A program made the translations under genes and the position numbers. Below the pieces are notes generated by a model. The model saw only the letters and a program-made list of their open reading frames with translations. It was not told the DNA's origin and ran no database searches. Source: Dendrocalamus latiflorus (Eukaryota > Streptophyta > Magnoliopsida > Poales > Poaceae). From it: 64,000 nucleotides of DNA. How positions within the stretch are numbered: the stretch's first letter is position 1; each line of letters begins with the position of its first letter. Shown here one piece after another: positions 10,596 through 23,800 of this stretch. The DNA is taken from contig CM029654.1 of the NCBI GenBank assembly GCA_017311315.1, positions 23,023,879-23,087,878 of the forward strand, in the 5' to 3' direction.

Positions 10596-13012
10596 TATGC
10601 ATGTGGTGTATGGTGTAAATATAATGTGCGTAATATACGTCCTTCTTAATCGCAAAAAGGAAAAACGTAGAACAACAAAAGACCAGGTACACTAATGGGA
10701 TCTCTCTTGCCATCCACTGGTCATACTTGTAGTGCAGCATATTAGTTCAATTTCAAATTACGACTTATGCCGCCCAAATGCACTCTGACAGCACACTTAA
10801 CCAAGGCATCAAGTACAACTAGGCCACTGTTTGATGGGACAATTTTCAGTCGACCAAATTATCCCATAATGCAATTTATCAAGTAATGAACCTTATTCAA
10901 GTTTCTCCCGCTACTCCCTCCGTGCTGTGTCCCTAAATGCAAGTCGTTTATGATTTTAAACAATTTCTAATACATGACTTTGACCATAGATTTATTATAG
11001 TAATATACCACCTCTATTATTTTTTGCTTGTCACTTGAGATATATACACCGTCTTCAATACACATATTTCACTATTACCACCTATAAGTATATGCTAGTA
11101 AAAAATTATAAATGCTTGTGATGTGTGTGCGTGTCTTTTTTATAATTGCAAAAAATATAAAAATGCAATACATGAAAGTATTTTTTTATAACAAATATAG
11201 TAACATTATTTCCACGTCAAAAATCCAAATACTTTGCGTATATTAGGGCATGTACAACGCCGTGCTCGGTGCCGTCTCTGTGTTGCCTAATTTGCAAAAA
11301 ACCCCCGTTCGCTGCAGTAAATGAGGACAGAGAACGAAGTCGTCGCGTCGTGAGGCGACGGCGAGCGCTCGTTCTCCCATGTGAAGTTGCCGGCCGGCCG
11401 CGCGTTGTACGGAGCGTCGTCTCGAGTCGTCGATGCGCGGATCCAGCTGCGCGCGCGCAAGGTGAATATTGCGCGCCAAAATCCATCGCCATATATGTCG
11501 ATCTATTCTTCTCGCCCTCGCCAGTCTCCGCCGCCCTTCCTCGCCCTCGCCAGTCTCCGCCGCCCTTCCCCGCCGTCGCCCTCCACGGCACTTCCTCGCC
11601 TGCAATGTCTAGCCCGACGACAGCGGACGTGGCAGCGGCTAAGAAGAGCAAGGCCGCGGCGGCTTCGAAGAGCAAGGTTTCCGCGGTGCCAGCGGCGGCG
11701 CCGGCGCGCAGCTTTCGTCGCGGCGACGGCAGAACCGCAACAATCATTGGCCGTGGAAGCGGCTCGGCGACGGCATTCATCGGGCACGACAACGTCGCGG
11801 CCCCAACGCCCAACACCGCCAGTCCCAGCAATGGCGTGACGACGGCGGCTTTGGGTCTTCCCCAATCGATGGCAGACGGCTTCGATTCTTCCCCAATCCA
11901 TGGAAGACGAGGCTACCCAGGCGCCCCCAACTCTTCCAATGGCACGGCGGCGGCAGATTTCTCCATGGGTGGATTTGGCGCAGTTGGCTCTTCACATGGC
12001 AGAGGTGGCTCCATCAGTCCAATTTCTCCTCCATTTGGGCGTCCGAAGCAGTGGAGCTTGATTATTCTGCTCCCTTTTTTTTTAGCTCGGGCTGTTTAGG
12101 ATTTGCAGAACTGAAATATTTTATTTTTCATTTGGCACTATGCATACAGGACACTAAATCTTTCCTTCATTTCAGGCAAGTCTTCAGTTCGCAGGATTCT
12201 TTCTTCCATGTTATGTTATAGCGCGCTCTTGCTACTCTTTTCAACACCGGAGGCGAAGACAGGTATACTTCCTTTCCTACCAATGCAGATGCAAGCAAAA
12301 CTTGCTAACACTTTTGTCAAGATCTATTAAGCAGCCCCAATGAAGATGGCCATTTCTAATATATCATCACTTTGTGAACTTGTGCTTTTGTAAATGATGG
12401 GGGTAAGGACATTTCCAAGTCTGAAATTTGAACCACATTATTCTGTATAGCACGCAACCTCTTATGTTCGTAATAAAATGATCTAGTAGCAAGAACAATT
12501 CACAGATAGCAGTAACAGTACATATAAGGTAAAACATGATTTGAAGTGTCTTATATTGACAATGGCATAATGTCACGTTTAGCTTTCTACCAGGTAGAGA
12601 CCTAGGCTTTGTATATGTGAAATTATCTGCACAAATTGATGCCTGCATCCCTCACTCAAAACAATCCTCTGGTGTTCTTAAAATATTTCTGCTGGAATCT
12701 CGTGCTGCTTAGTTGAGCTCCTTTGGTTTCTTTCACCATGCTGCCCACTGCTATTCTTCTGTAGTCTCTGTTGTTTGCATGAAGGCATGTGCAACTTATT
12801 CCAAAAGGAAGACAATTTAACTTATCAGATTGGTTCTCTCTCCAGGTGTAGGGACTCACCTGAACCTGGAAGCATACTGGGCTTGCAAACTGAATACCGT
12901 CTCGGTGCTAGACTGCTAGTACGGGAATCTATCGTCTCCAGGTGTAGGTACTGCAGTATTTTTGTGTAATTCAAATCTGTGTACCAGCAATAATCCTAAT
13001 CCATGCTTCGCA

Positions 13013-13120
13013 GAGGTGCTTCGGAGAAATTCCGCTATCCGTGCTCGGCCAACACATAGACAACTCAAGAAGGATCTAGTCGAGCACATATGGCAGCGCT
13101 ATGGCCACAACGGAAATTAG
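13013..13120 (+). pseudogene. PIF/Harbinger transposase C-terminal fragment
   Basis: The frame reads EVLRRNSAIRARPTHRQLKK and then DLVEHIWQRYGH followed shortly by TAG. Plant Harbinger transposases end with an R-D/A-x-x-T/A-H-x-x-L-x-x-DLVEHLW-type tail, which this resembles closely. An acceptor-like cag precedes it at about 13011. No catalytic DDE segment was seen upstream, so this is a remnant of the last exon only. Confidence 0.6.
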
Positions 13121-13176
13121 ACCTACATGATGTAATCATACTATATTTTATTTGATTTATGAAAAAACTATTATAT

Positions 13177-13182
<6 letters not shown>

Positions 13183-13239
<57 letters not shown>
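13183..13239. repeat. (TA)n microsatellite
   Basis: About 28 uninterrupted AT dinucleotides. It creates spurious Ile/Tyr repeat frames on both strands. Confidence 0.9.
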
Positions 13240-13241
<2 letters not shown>

Positions 13242-13739
13242 TATATCATTTATATTAATGGTTCTAAAAAATATTGTAATTATGTTCATCTTATTTATGC
13301 TTGATCTGTTTTGTATCAAGAAGCAACACAATGGTATACAGGAATCATATTTATGCTTGATCATGGCTGTATGCATGTATTAAACAGTTTGTAGACAGTC
13401 AAATAGACGACCCATTGTACAAGTTGTCTGTGTGTGAAGTGGAAAGAACTTACAGACAACAACCCGTCTGTGAGTTGTACATGCCCTTAGCATCCAAATA
13501 TTTTGTGTATATTAGCGATTAAAGTTTTAAATGGTTGTCTGCACAGATTCTAAAAGGACATCTGAAAAGGAATGCAGTACTAGTATAAATAACAAAAGTT
13601 ATATGTTATGAAAGTATTTTTCAAGACAAATCTAATAGCAATATTTCTTATGTAGTCAACCTATAAATTTTCCTGTACATTACATATCAAAGTTTGACCA
13701 AACAGATGCCACCATACCTATATTTTGAGGTGGAGGAAC

Positions 13740-14857
13740 TATGGTTATATTTCGAGGGGAAGTATGGTTTATGAAGCTGTCCTATAATAATCTTACTAAG
13801 TATATTAGTCCGATCATCATTTGGGAGAGTCGGGGACAAAATCCCTCCCCCTACAGAAATTGCAGGAAAAAAAAAAGAGGAACGATAGCTGCTCTACGCT
13901 GAAGAATAACGAAGATGGCATGTTGCACAATGGAGACATGCTTGAAAATTTCATTAGTTCAGAACTATGGATATGACTAAGCAGCAAGCCAAAACGAACT
14001 CCAACTTCAGAATCATCAGACAATAGCCTTTTCAGAGAACAATTTAAGAGCAATCCAGAAAACAGAGTTAAAATGTCATGCAAGGGCTCCGCCCAGTATA
14101 GCGGCGGACAAAAGGAGCTCGGATATACACAATCTCATGAACCCTAATAAAATATCATTCTAATAATAGCAACAGACATCCTTTTCACAATTACAAATGA
14201 AGCACACAACCTCATCGATAAGCCATCTCAAACTATTGTTCCCAGGGAAGGAAAATCTGTAAACTTGGAAGTAAAAACTAACCATGCTGGGACCTAAGAC
14301 TAGAAGGGGCAACAAACTAAATATCGACAAAATGGTTATTTACTAAGTTCTGTGACTCCGGAGAACTTCAAAACTGTTGCAATAAACAAAATATGAGTGA
14401 ATCACTTAATTAAAGAATCAACGGACAAATGAAATTCCATAATAAAAATCAACCAGAAACAACAAACCTTTCGCAAGCTGACCTAACCAATGGGAAGCAT
14501 AGTATCCAATCTACCGTATCGATGACATGTTAAGATAAAAACGGCTAAGGCCAGTGTTGAAAGACTTTTGTTTGGAATCACCGAATCACCATTCACCAAT
14601 CAACAGGAATTCTGATTGAAATAGTCATTCGAAAAAGTAAGTATCTACTGTGTCAAATTAACATATGATAAAAGGGAAATTTGAGCCTAATGGCTCAGTT
14701 TTGACAGAAGATTAGGTTATATCTTGCATCCATTTTATGTATGTTTTGTTATTGGCTGGAAACTAGATTATCCTTAATATAAAAGAAAAGCTGAAACATA
14801 CCTGTCATTTCAAGAAATGGGAAATACCTTGGACATAGGTCCATCGTCGTATCAAAT
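13740..14857. other. Downstream region of the RPC5 gene
   Basis: This is the 3' flank of the minus-strand RPC5 gene and probably contains its 3' UTR and poly(A) sites, reading leftward from 14857. I could not choose a poly(A) signal. A short minus-strand frame at 13817-14083 has no recognisable features. Confidence 0.4.
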
Positions 14858-17800
14858 TCAGGGTTCATCACCATTTTTCAATACCAAGCGTCCATCTTCA
14901 GTTGAGATGCAGATCTCAGTCACAGCCTACAAGTAAAAAAAAGGATGTCCACCACATAAACAAAATTTAAATGTCTGACAGCATATTGACATAGCAAGAA
15001 ATCCCAGCCAGCCTAAAGATGGCAAATGACTCCTTAATCAACTTACCCAAGATATTGGGTGGATGCTTGTATTGAAGCACTTTTATGCATTCAAAATAGA
15101 CAGTACAAAAAGAGTTCCATTCCATTCCACATATGAGAATCACAGAGTAGCAAAAAATATAATATAAATATGGTTTTATCGATTTGTATACCAAAACAAA
15201 GACCTAAAATACCAGTCATGCTATATTAGTTAAAACTAAAAAACAGAAGAATAGGCATAATTAGTTTTCACCCACATTGCACGCTAAGGTGTCACGGAAG
15301 CCACTACTATTAGACTTCACACCACAATACTTCCATCCTTTGGCAAACATAAAAAGTAGGATATGTAGTATTAATTACCCAAGGATAATTTAGACAGAGC
15401 TAGTAGTGCAAGGATATGTTCACATGATTCAGATTCCCAGTGGCATCTTGTTACCACCAGCAGTTGTTTTTCCAGAATTTTTTTGGAAACAAAATATTAA
15501 TTTTGAGCTTAAATTTGAAAACCAGAAGAACCAGCTGCTACCGGCTTAGAACTGGAGGCAACCGGATTGCTAACTATTCGATTTAAATTACTAGGGCACT
15601 GTAGTGCCTATTAAGGAATGTCTCACCATATACTGTTGGAGCATTTAAAAAAAGTCAAAAAATCACTGGAATATTTTCATGGAATGCACTATCACCCTGC
15701 AAAATTCCAAGGACAAACTCAAAAGTATGTGGGGGAAACAAAAAAGAGGAGCAGCACATGTCATGTGTGTATGTGTGTGCGCGCGCCTAGGCACCCAAAT
15801 CAATACTCGTTGATGTGCTTTGAGATTCGTGACATTTGACATGAGTATCTTCACATACCTATAAAAAAGTGTATTCGAGATAACAAACCCCGAAAACAAA
15901 TAAATTCAACTTCAGTTTAATTAGTTTCATGGTATATACTCACTACAGTTATGTTAAATTCAAAAGTAGTTCAAACTAGTTTAAAATGAATTCAAAACTC
16001 ACCATAATTATATCAAGGGTATAAAACATCTTCATCCCAAACTCCAAAAATTCTATCAATCATATATTTGTATCGGACGGTTCTTGACATGAGTGCCTAG
16101 GCACCTAGGTGCCTTATATAATTTTCCTATATATATATACTGCCAATTTGTCTTTTTTTTGTTCCCCTCACATACTATTAGTTTTTGCCACCAAATTTTA
16201 TACATGACCTTAGAATGTCATCAAAATGCTCCCACTATTTTTCCACAAATCTTTGAAGCCATGAACTCAGGGCCTGTTCTTTTTTGCTGCGGCTTGTGAC
16301 TTTTAGCTGCGGCCTGTAACTTTTGGGCTGTTTGTACAAAAGATTACAGAGTAACAGAAACTTACGTGAGGTTTTGTCGATATAAATGAAGTCAGTAAAG
16401 TATGTACTACAATCAACTAGTAGACCCTATCATGAAAAAAATATTCCGTTTAAAAGCTAGTTACTGTAGAAAAGCCGAAAAGCAGCTTTTAGAAACTGAA
16501 AAGAACAGGGCCTGAAACTCTTAAGGGGTACTGAGGTACTTAGGTACAGGATCCTGTCGGTTAAATCTTTGTAGGCACCAGGAATGGTGAAACAGGCTGA
16601 ATTTATTTGAATTGAAATTTGTATTCTTGAATTAAACTTCAATATAAAGAACACTCAGCAACCATGGTGAATGCTGTTCTTTCATCTTTGCCAACTTATT
16701 ACATAAGCACTTTCTTGTTGCCAGTGGAAATAATAGAACAGTTGGACAAAATAAGATGTGGTTTTTGGTCAAAAGGAGAACCGTATGCTCACGGTGGCTC
16801 ATGTTTGGTAGCTTCGGAAAAGGTCTGCCTTCCAAAGATACATGGATGCTTAGGCCTTAGGTGTCATAAATCTCAGGAGGAAAAATAAAATGCTGCTACT
16901 GAAATTTCTCAACAAATTCTTCAATAGTTTTGATATCCCTTGGGTTAAGTTTCTTTGGCACAGGTACCATGCTAACTCAGTTCCAACTGGAACTGGCTCA
17001 AAAGGTCCTTTTGGTGGAGAGGTGTTCTTAAGCAATTGGACCATATCAAGATGATTGCTCGGTCTTCCATAGATGATGGCAAAACAATTTTATTTTGGGA
17101 TGATTCATGGCTTAACACGGTTTTAGACCATGATTTTCATCAACTTCATTCTTTAGGAAAGAGGTCATTAATTTTAGTGTGAAATTTTCTAGCAGCAGCA
17201 GAACTCAATAAACTTCTATAGACCTCTTTCTGATATAGCTTCTCAGCAATTAGAGGAATTGCAAGCCATTCTGATCAAGTCCATCTGAATAATAACACAT
17301 ACGGTTGATCTTATTTATATTTGGGGCATCAATGACTTCAGCACTTCAAATGCATATGAAATTTTTATTCAGTTTGGCATGGAGGAACAAATGCATGTTG
17401 AAGCATACATTTTTTGTGTGGATTTTAATACAAGTGAAGCTAAATACCAGAGCACTTCTGAGAAGGAAGGAAAGAGTTTTTGGTTGAATTTTTTTGTGTG
17501 CTCTTTGTAATATGGATTGTCAAGAAGACTGGTTTTGTGTGTTCTCTACAAGTCTCAGCGTGGATTATTGGGCATTGATTAACATATAGGGACTAGGGAA
17601 TACATCTCTGGAAATTTTAAGTATGTTCAAACAAGCAAAATTATCAGGAGGGCAAAATTATCAGGAGGGGAAAAACTTCTTTAAGGAATACATCTCTTGG
17701 TACAATATTTTAAATGTTCCCGGTATGAAAGAATGATTCTTCAGCACTTTGTGTTTAATAGTACTTCAACAAAAATAAATATTCTCAAGTAGTACCAAAG

Positions 17801-20800
17801 CATTTGGAAGGTTAGAACTTCCAACATATTTTCCAGAAAGGACAGCTCTTGCTATGAAGCTGTACCTATATCTTCTCCACAGAAGCTTAGTCTTTGATGT
17901 ATACAACCTCCTAGCATACAACGTTTACATCAAATGATATCACTTAAATATTGTATTTCTTGCTTGGCCTAGTGACTAAACTAGTGCTTGCATAATAAAG
18001 CAAAAAAGAACACACTAACTAGTTGTATGGAGCTTTATGGAGAATAATTATGCTATAATAATGCAAATTTAAAACCAATAGTTGATTTAACTCCACACCT
18101 GATGGTATTCTTTTTCATTAATATCTCTCTTTAGAACCTTCACAGCACTATCAAGAATTTCCTGCTTTGTTAACGCTGCATTGTGATCTCTACCACGGAA
18201 AAGCATAATGAGTATATTTCTGCAGGGGAAAAAGTTAGCAAATAAGTATGAAGCTCTCTGTCAATATCAAGATGGTATTCAGTGCATTTTGAAATTTGCT
18301 ATACCGTAGAGAATTCCTGTTCGCAGTCTTTGCAACATATACATCATGGACACGAACAGCAACATGGCATATTAAAGCATCGAGCTCTTTATGAGGAAGC
18401 GAAGCACAAGTTTTTGCAGCATTCGACAGAGCTTGCAATTTTGATCCATCCTTTCTGTTGGAGGCATATTTTGCTGCCAACTGCCTCAAGTCTCTAACCA
18501 CCGCCTGAATGCTACAGTGAACACATCCAACATTATTGCAATTGAAGAGTTCAAGATGTGATTATGAAAAACATACAGTACATACTAGGGAAATAAGAAA
18601 GCCAGATGTCAGTGCAGAAGTTAGCACTGAAAACAGCACTTACTCTTATGTATTCTACAGAAAGTATTGAACATTTATATAATTGTTCACAACATATAAA
18701 TGAGATCTTAAAGCTCTAATCCACAACCTACAGATATAACAGAAAGTATACGAAGGAAGATACCATTAACTAGTGCGGCAGTACAAACCTACAGATTTAA
18801 CAGCTTTCATGTTGGTTTGTTCTCTTTTAAAAAGTGCTATTTAGAGCATGGCTCTAGACCGAGTACCTCACCTGTTCAGGCTAGACAGTGTCTGCATGCA
18901 ACCACATGCTCTCCCATGTAACACCTAAGAATGTTAAATTATGGTTTGTATACCAAACAACTAACACCACTGTAAGGTTTACTGGAGGGTGAAAGGCTGG
19001 TCTTTTAATATTGTCCTAGACCTTGAGCATCACTGTTATAGGCGTGGGCCTTGGGCCCAGCTAGGTTATTATTAGGAATTAGAGATTGGTTTCTATTTGA
19101 GTTAAAGATTGGTTTCCTTGTATTAGAGATATAATTGGAGTTAGATTCTATCTGTTAGGGGGAGCCATCTATATAAAGAGGCTACCGCATGCTATTGTCA
19201 TTAAGCAGAGAAATATTATAGCCTTTCTCCTCTAGAGTCTCTCTCTCCCTCTCTACGCCGACGCCATCCGGCCATCTAGGTGGTGTTTACCCCGGCTCAT
19301 AACAACTTGGTATCAGAGCCGTCGATCCCTTCCCACGACTTCTGCTACTATGTTTTCCGGCAAGGAGGCCAGTTCCGTGAGCGCAATGTTTAAAGCAATC
19401 CAAGAACAGATAGCTGAGATCGTGCAGCAGCAGGCCGAGATGAAGTCCACGATTGCATATTTGACGTTGCAGAGCATCGCAACCAACGCCAGGATAGCAG
19501 CACTTGAATCTAGAGGGAGTTTAGCCGCCGGCTACGCCCCACCGGCCGCATCAGCTACAAGCCAGGAGGATTTCACCGCCGCAGCGTCCTCTCTGCCGGC
19601 TATGTCGTTTTCTTCCGAAGGTCCCCAACAAGAAGCGGCTGAGACACGACCACAAGAAGGCCGGCACCAGGCGTTCGTGGCGACTCCTCCACTGCGTCCC
19701 CTCTGTAGCGTCAGCCGCCGGCTCCTCTTCGTCAGCGTCGCGTCGCGTCTCGGACCTGGGGATCCACCACCGCCGACGCCGGCCGCCACCCGAGCTCCTG
19801 CGCCTGGGAGCCGCCGCCAGACCGGCCGTCTCCGACCGAGCCGCCTCCGCCAGATCTGTGCAGGCTGCCGCCCCATCGCTCGGGTTGCCTCGGCCACGCG
19901 CAGACCGCTGCCAGACTCGGCGGTTGCCAGATCCGCCAGCCGCCGCTCCGTTGGCCGCCGGCAGCCCGCTCCGTCGCAGCCGCTTCGCCTGTCGCCGGTC
20001 CAACGCCCGAAGCCGTGAGACCCACTCCTGCGCCCGAAGCTGAGCCGCCGCCACAGCCGCTACGCCGGTCGGCCGCTCCGCTGGCCGCCTCGGCCGCCGC
20101 CGCTCTGTCGGCCCCCGGCCGCCCGCTCCGCAGGCCGCCGCTCCACCTGCCGATCCGCCTCCGCCAGATCCGGTCGCCGCCAGATCCGCTGCGTTTCGCC
20201 GTCTTCGCCCGCCGCTGCTCCGCCAGAGCCGCCGCCGTCGCCGGTCCGCACCGGCCCCGCTCTTCGCCGGCCGCTTCGCCGCCACCGGCCGCCGTGGGTC
20301 ACCCGGAGCAACCGCCGCCACTGCGCCTTCAGGCGCCGTTCCAACCGATGCGTGGGTGTCGGTCGGTTTTAAACCGACCGGTTAGTTCGGGCCCAAAATA
20401 AATAAATAAATCGAAAAAATTCAAACAAAATTCAAAAAAAGCTTATTTTGCAGGCATTATATTCCCGAAGGCGTTACACTTCGTCTAGCCTTGTTCCGCG
20501 TGGATCTGGCCGCCCATCTCCATCCGCTGCAGCATCCCGCCACCGTTCGTCTTTTGCATCGGCGTCGAAGGTCTTCCATTGGCCGCCGTCTAGCAGCTCG
20601 AGGACGAGTTGCATGTCCGGGAGGGGTGTAGTGTTATAGGCGTGGGCCTTGGGCCCAGCTAGGTTATTATTAGGAATTAGAGATTGGTTTCTATTTGAGT
20701 TAAAGATTGGTTTCCTTGTATTAGAGATATAGTTAGAGATATAATTGGAGTTAGATACTATCTGTTAGGGGGAGCCATCTATATAAAGAGGCTACCGCAT

Positions 20801-23800
20801 GCTATTGTCATTAAGCAGAGAAATATTATAGTCTTCCTCCTCTAGAGTCTCTCTCTCCCTCTCTACGCCGACGCCATCCGGCCATCTTGGTGGTGTTTAC
20901 CCCGGCTCATAACAACATCACCTACAAGGCTTGCCATTATGGGATGCAACAGCTTTTCCTCCTGCCGAAAATTGTAGTCCTATATACCAGAATAACAAAC
21001 AGTGCACCTCTTATTTTGGTATTACTCAAATTGGTATGCATGAGCAACGTCAAATGTTTCATAAAAAATTAGTTAGCTAAGTTTAGATTGCTAGATGAAG
21101 TAAAGCACTACTAGCATTTTCTTGATGGTGTACTAGCATACACATATCTGCCTTCTGATATGACGTTAAATTAAATAAGCTGGAGTATTAAGGGTACAAT
21201 TCAGCTAGTAGGGGTGCATAAGCACCTTCAATTGTCATACATGCACATTAGACCCAAAGAATATAGATAAATGAACTTTGAAAGATCCCAAGTACTGGAA
21301 ATTGGAATGATAAAAATTTAAAAGTGAATTAGAAATAGAAAGAAAAAACAAACCAAGGTAACCTGCAAATTTCTACACAAGTACCTGCGGACTTTATTGG
21401 CAGTGAAAATAGTATCCAAAACAGAGTGCACATGGTTTTCACTTCCTTGAACAGTGCCATCCCTGGCCTTACTCATATTTGGATCAGGCCCCTTTGAAGG
21501 AACGTTAGACCTGGTTGAATTCTTTGTTTTCCTTTGCTCGGCATTGCTGCACCTCTCTTGGGAGACACACATAGTTGTCTCACGAACTGACCAGGCATAG
21601 TCTTGCTCCTTGACTATATGGGGATAGCGTTTTATAAAGGACGAATCTGGTTCTGCTATAAATTTACAGTCGTCAAGTTTTCCCCTTCTTCTACACAATG
21701 GACTCAATATCCTCCTCCTCGTCAAGTCATCTGCTCTGATCACTCTGTCTATTTCCTTCAAAGGGATGGAGTCCCTTTTTGTAAATTCAAGAAGAATTCT
21801 ATCCCTTTTGCAAGCATATCCATCATCATCAAACAATAAAGAACTTTTGCAGACCCATAGACCACGCACCAAATCAGCAAACTTTGGAAGCTCTTTCAAA
21901 ATATCTTCCTCTGAATAGGTTGAAGCAAGATGCATTAGAGCATCAAATCGATTCACTTGTGAGACCTATTTTAATTAAGTGAATAAGAACAAAAGATAGT
22001 TAGAAAACATCAGCTGTTGACTGTTTTATCTTTCTTCCATCTCATCTCAGAGTTGGAAGCATCCCTTAAAATGGGACCATCTCAGATCTAACCTCAGTAA
22101 ACCATTTCGTCAGGCGCTCTTCCAGTGGTAGTAAAAGCATCTCCCTGTTATGCAGAGCAGGTCAAAAATTGTAACTTGTATATTGACTTACAATTGTAAA
22201 TCTCAGGTCTAGTACTCCAATAACAACGATCCAAGGAAGAAAACGAAACAAGGACATCACAATACTGAGAGGGAAGGAAACAAAAACATAACTGGTCAAG
22301 ACAATATATAATATACACTTTGGCGCAAGACAAATTCATTGCAATCAATAGGAGTAACAAATTACGTTGGGCACTGGTAGCTTGTTGTAACTTGCGGCAT
22401 CAGTAATAGAAATTGTGTACTGCCATGGGAAAATAGTGCTACACAATTTGTAGTACAGGACAGCATCTTTCTAGAATTACGAATAAGCTAACACTGATGC
22501 ACATATTTACAAGTGAGAAACACAAAAAGTAGCAAAACCTACTCATGCATTGAATAATCTTACCTAAAAGCATGAACAGTTACTAGTTAGTGAGCATCAG
22601 CATTTATCATTCAGCACATCTCAAAAGTTGGTTTGCTTAGATAAAAGAATGTAAATTCAATATTGTTGTGGTATCAGCATCGCCAAACCATAGTTACAAG
22701 ATTCACCATAACCCCCAGCATAGTGCACACCAAGGTTATTAAGGCGGTAAGGCGAGGTAAGGCGACCCACCCCCCTCACACCTTTTAAGCGGTAAGGCGT
22801 GAGGCGAGGCGATGCCTTACAAACATATCATAAGGCGAAGAAAACGGAGTTCTGGGGACTAAATCAGAAGAAATCTAAAGAGATAAAAGACCTAATTGTA
22901 ATTTCATAAATTTTTGGGGACTCAAGTGTTCAGATCCACCATATAAACACAGCACCCCACCTAACCCTAACTCCTCCCTCACTCGCCGCCGCCACCCTCA
23001 CTCCTCCCTCGCAATCGCCGCCGCCACCCTCACTCCTCCCTCACTCGCCGCCGCCGCCCTCACTCCTCACTCGCAGTTGCCGCCTCCCTCCCTCGCTCCC
23101 AGTCGTCGCCTCCGTCCCTCCTCCCTCGCTCCCAGTCGCCGCCTCCGTCACTCCGTCGCCTCCCTCACTCCCAGCCGCCGCCTCCCTCACTCCCAGATCC
23201 GGCAAGGTGGAGAATGAACGGCGGCGTCGGCGGCTCGACGGCGCCCTGGAGGCGGAGGCGGCTTGACAGCGCCCTGGATGCGAAGGCGGCGCGATGACAG
23301 AGGTAAACCTAGCCCACCTCTTCCGCCGCCTTCTTCCTGCCCAGCTACCCGCTCTCTCTGTGGTTTCGCTCGGGTCACTTAGACCTAAGGCGGACGAACG
23401 GCAAGGCGGAGGCGACGCCGACCGCCCGAGCCGCCAAGCGTCGCCTAAGCGACGCCTTAATAAGCATGGTGCACACCAGATTCAGCGACCCAGGTATGGT
23501 TCACAGTATGCGGCACGCCATTGCTGTGGAATTTGGGAGGAAAAGTGGCATACCACATACGGCAACCCCATAGCACATTCCAGGTAAATATGAACCAAAC
23601 ATAACGCCTTGGCCGTCGATGCATGGGAATATCTGAACATGAACGTGCTGCATAGTGCAGGCCAACCATGCAAGTGCAAACACCACAAATATATCTTCAC
23701 AATTTCTGAATAAATGATTCCAGTGATTTCAAGTTCAGAACATTTTTCTTCGGTTGCAAGTTGAGTTTCATGCAGTAACCATCTCATAAAAAGAATAAAA

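Larger units (their letters stand above)
11246..13486 (+). mobile_element. Decayed PIF/Harbinger transposon
   Basis: The ends gggcatgtacaac and gttgtacatgccc are perfect inverted repeats and are flanked by a 3-bp TTA duplication on each side, the hallmark of PIF/Harbinger elements. Within it, a GC-rich Ala/Ser-rich frame at 11269-12099 may be what is left of the Myb-like ORF1, and a short frame at 13013-13120 matches the C-terminus of PIF transposases. Most of the transposase is missing. A (TA)n microsatellite lies near the right end. Confidence 0.75.
10914..13739. mobile_element. Stowaway-like element interrupted by a Harbinger element
   Basis: The left boundary ta|ctccctccgt is the classical grass Stowaway end. 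The right boundary is a degenerate inverse of it, ggtggaggaac|ta, next to text tttgaccaaa and cctatattttg that is usual near Stowaway ends. A TA flanks both sides. The middle is occupied by the PIF/Harbinger element at 11246-13486; the sequences just outside that insertion (ccaaatactttgcgtatatta and ccaaatattttgtgtatatta) resemble each other. Confidence 0.5.
19034..20916 (+). mobile_element. Small non-autonomous LTR retrotransposon (Ty3-type derivative)
   Basis: Direct repeats at 19034-19306 and 20632-20916 start tgttataggcg and end ctcataacaac. A tRNA-iMet-type primer site tggtatcagagcc follows the left copy at 19308-19320. A gaggggtgtag polypurine-like tract precedes the right copy, next to ctcgaggacgag, a common end of gypsy pol ORFs. 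The whole is flanked by atcac (19029-19033 and 20917-20921). The interior of 1.3 kb has a gag-like start at 19350 with a coiled-coil segment, then Arg/Pro-rich GC sequence; no protease, RT or integrase. The LTRs differ by about four substitutions and one 12-bp tandem duplication by my count, so the insertion is recent. It sits in intron 10 of RPC5. Confidence 0.85.

Noticed and set aside
11269..12099. 276-codon plus-strand frame
   Set aside because: It lies in the Harbinger element; Ala/Ser-rich with no firm domain. I kept it only as a possible ORF1 remnant in the element entry.
13159..13383. Ile/Tyr repeat peptides on both strands
   Set aside because: They come from the (TA)n microsatellite; the same happens at 52744-53114.
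19551..20401. Several long overlapping frames rich in Arg, Ala and Pro
   Set aside because: GC-rich interior of the small LTR element; frames are open on both strands because of base composition.
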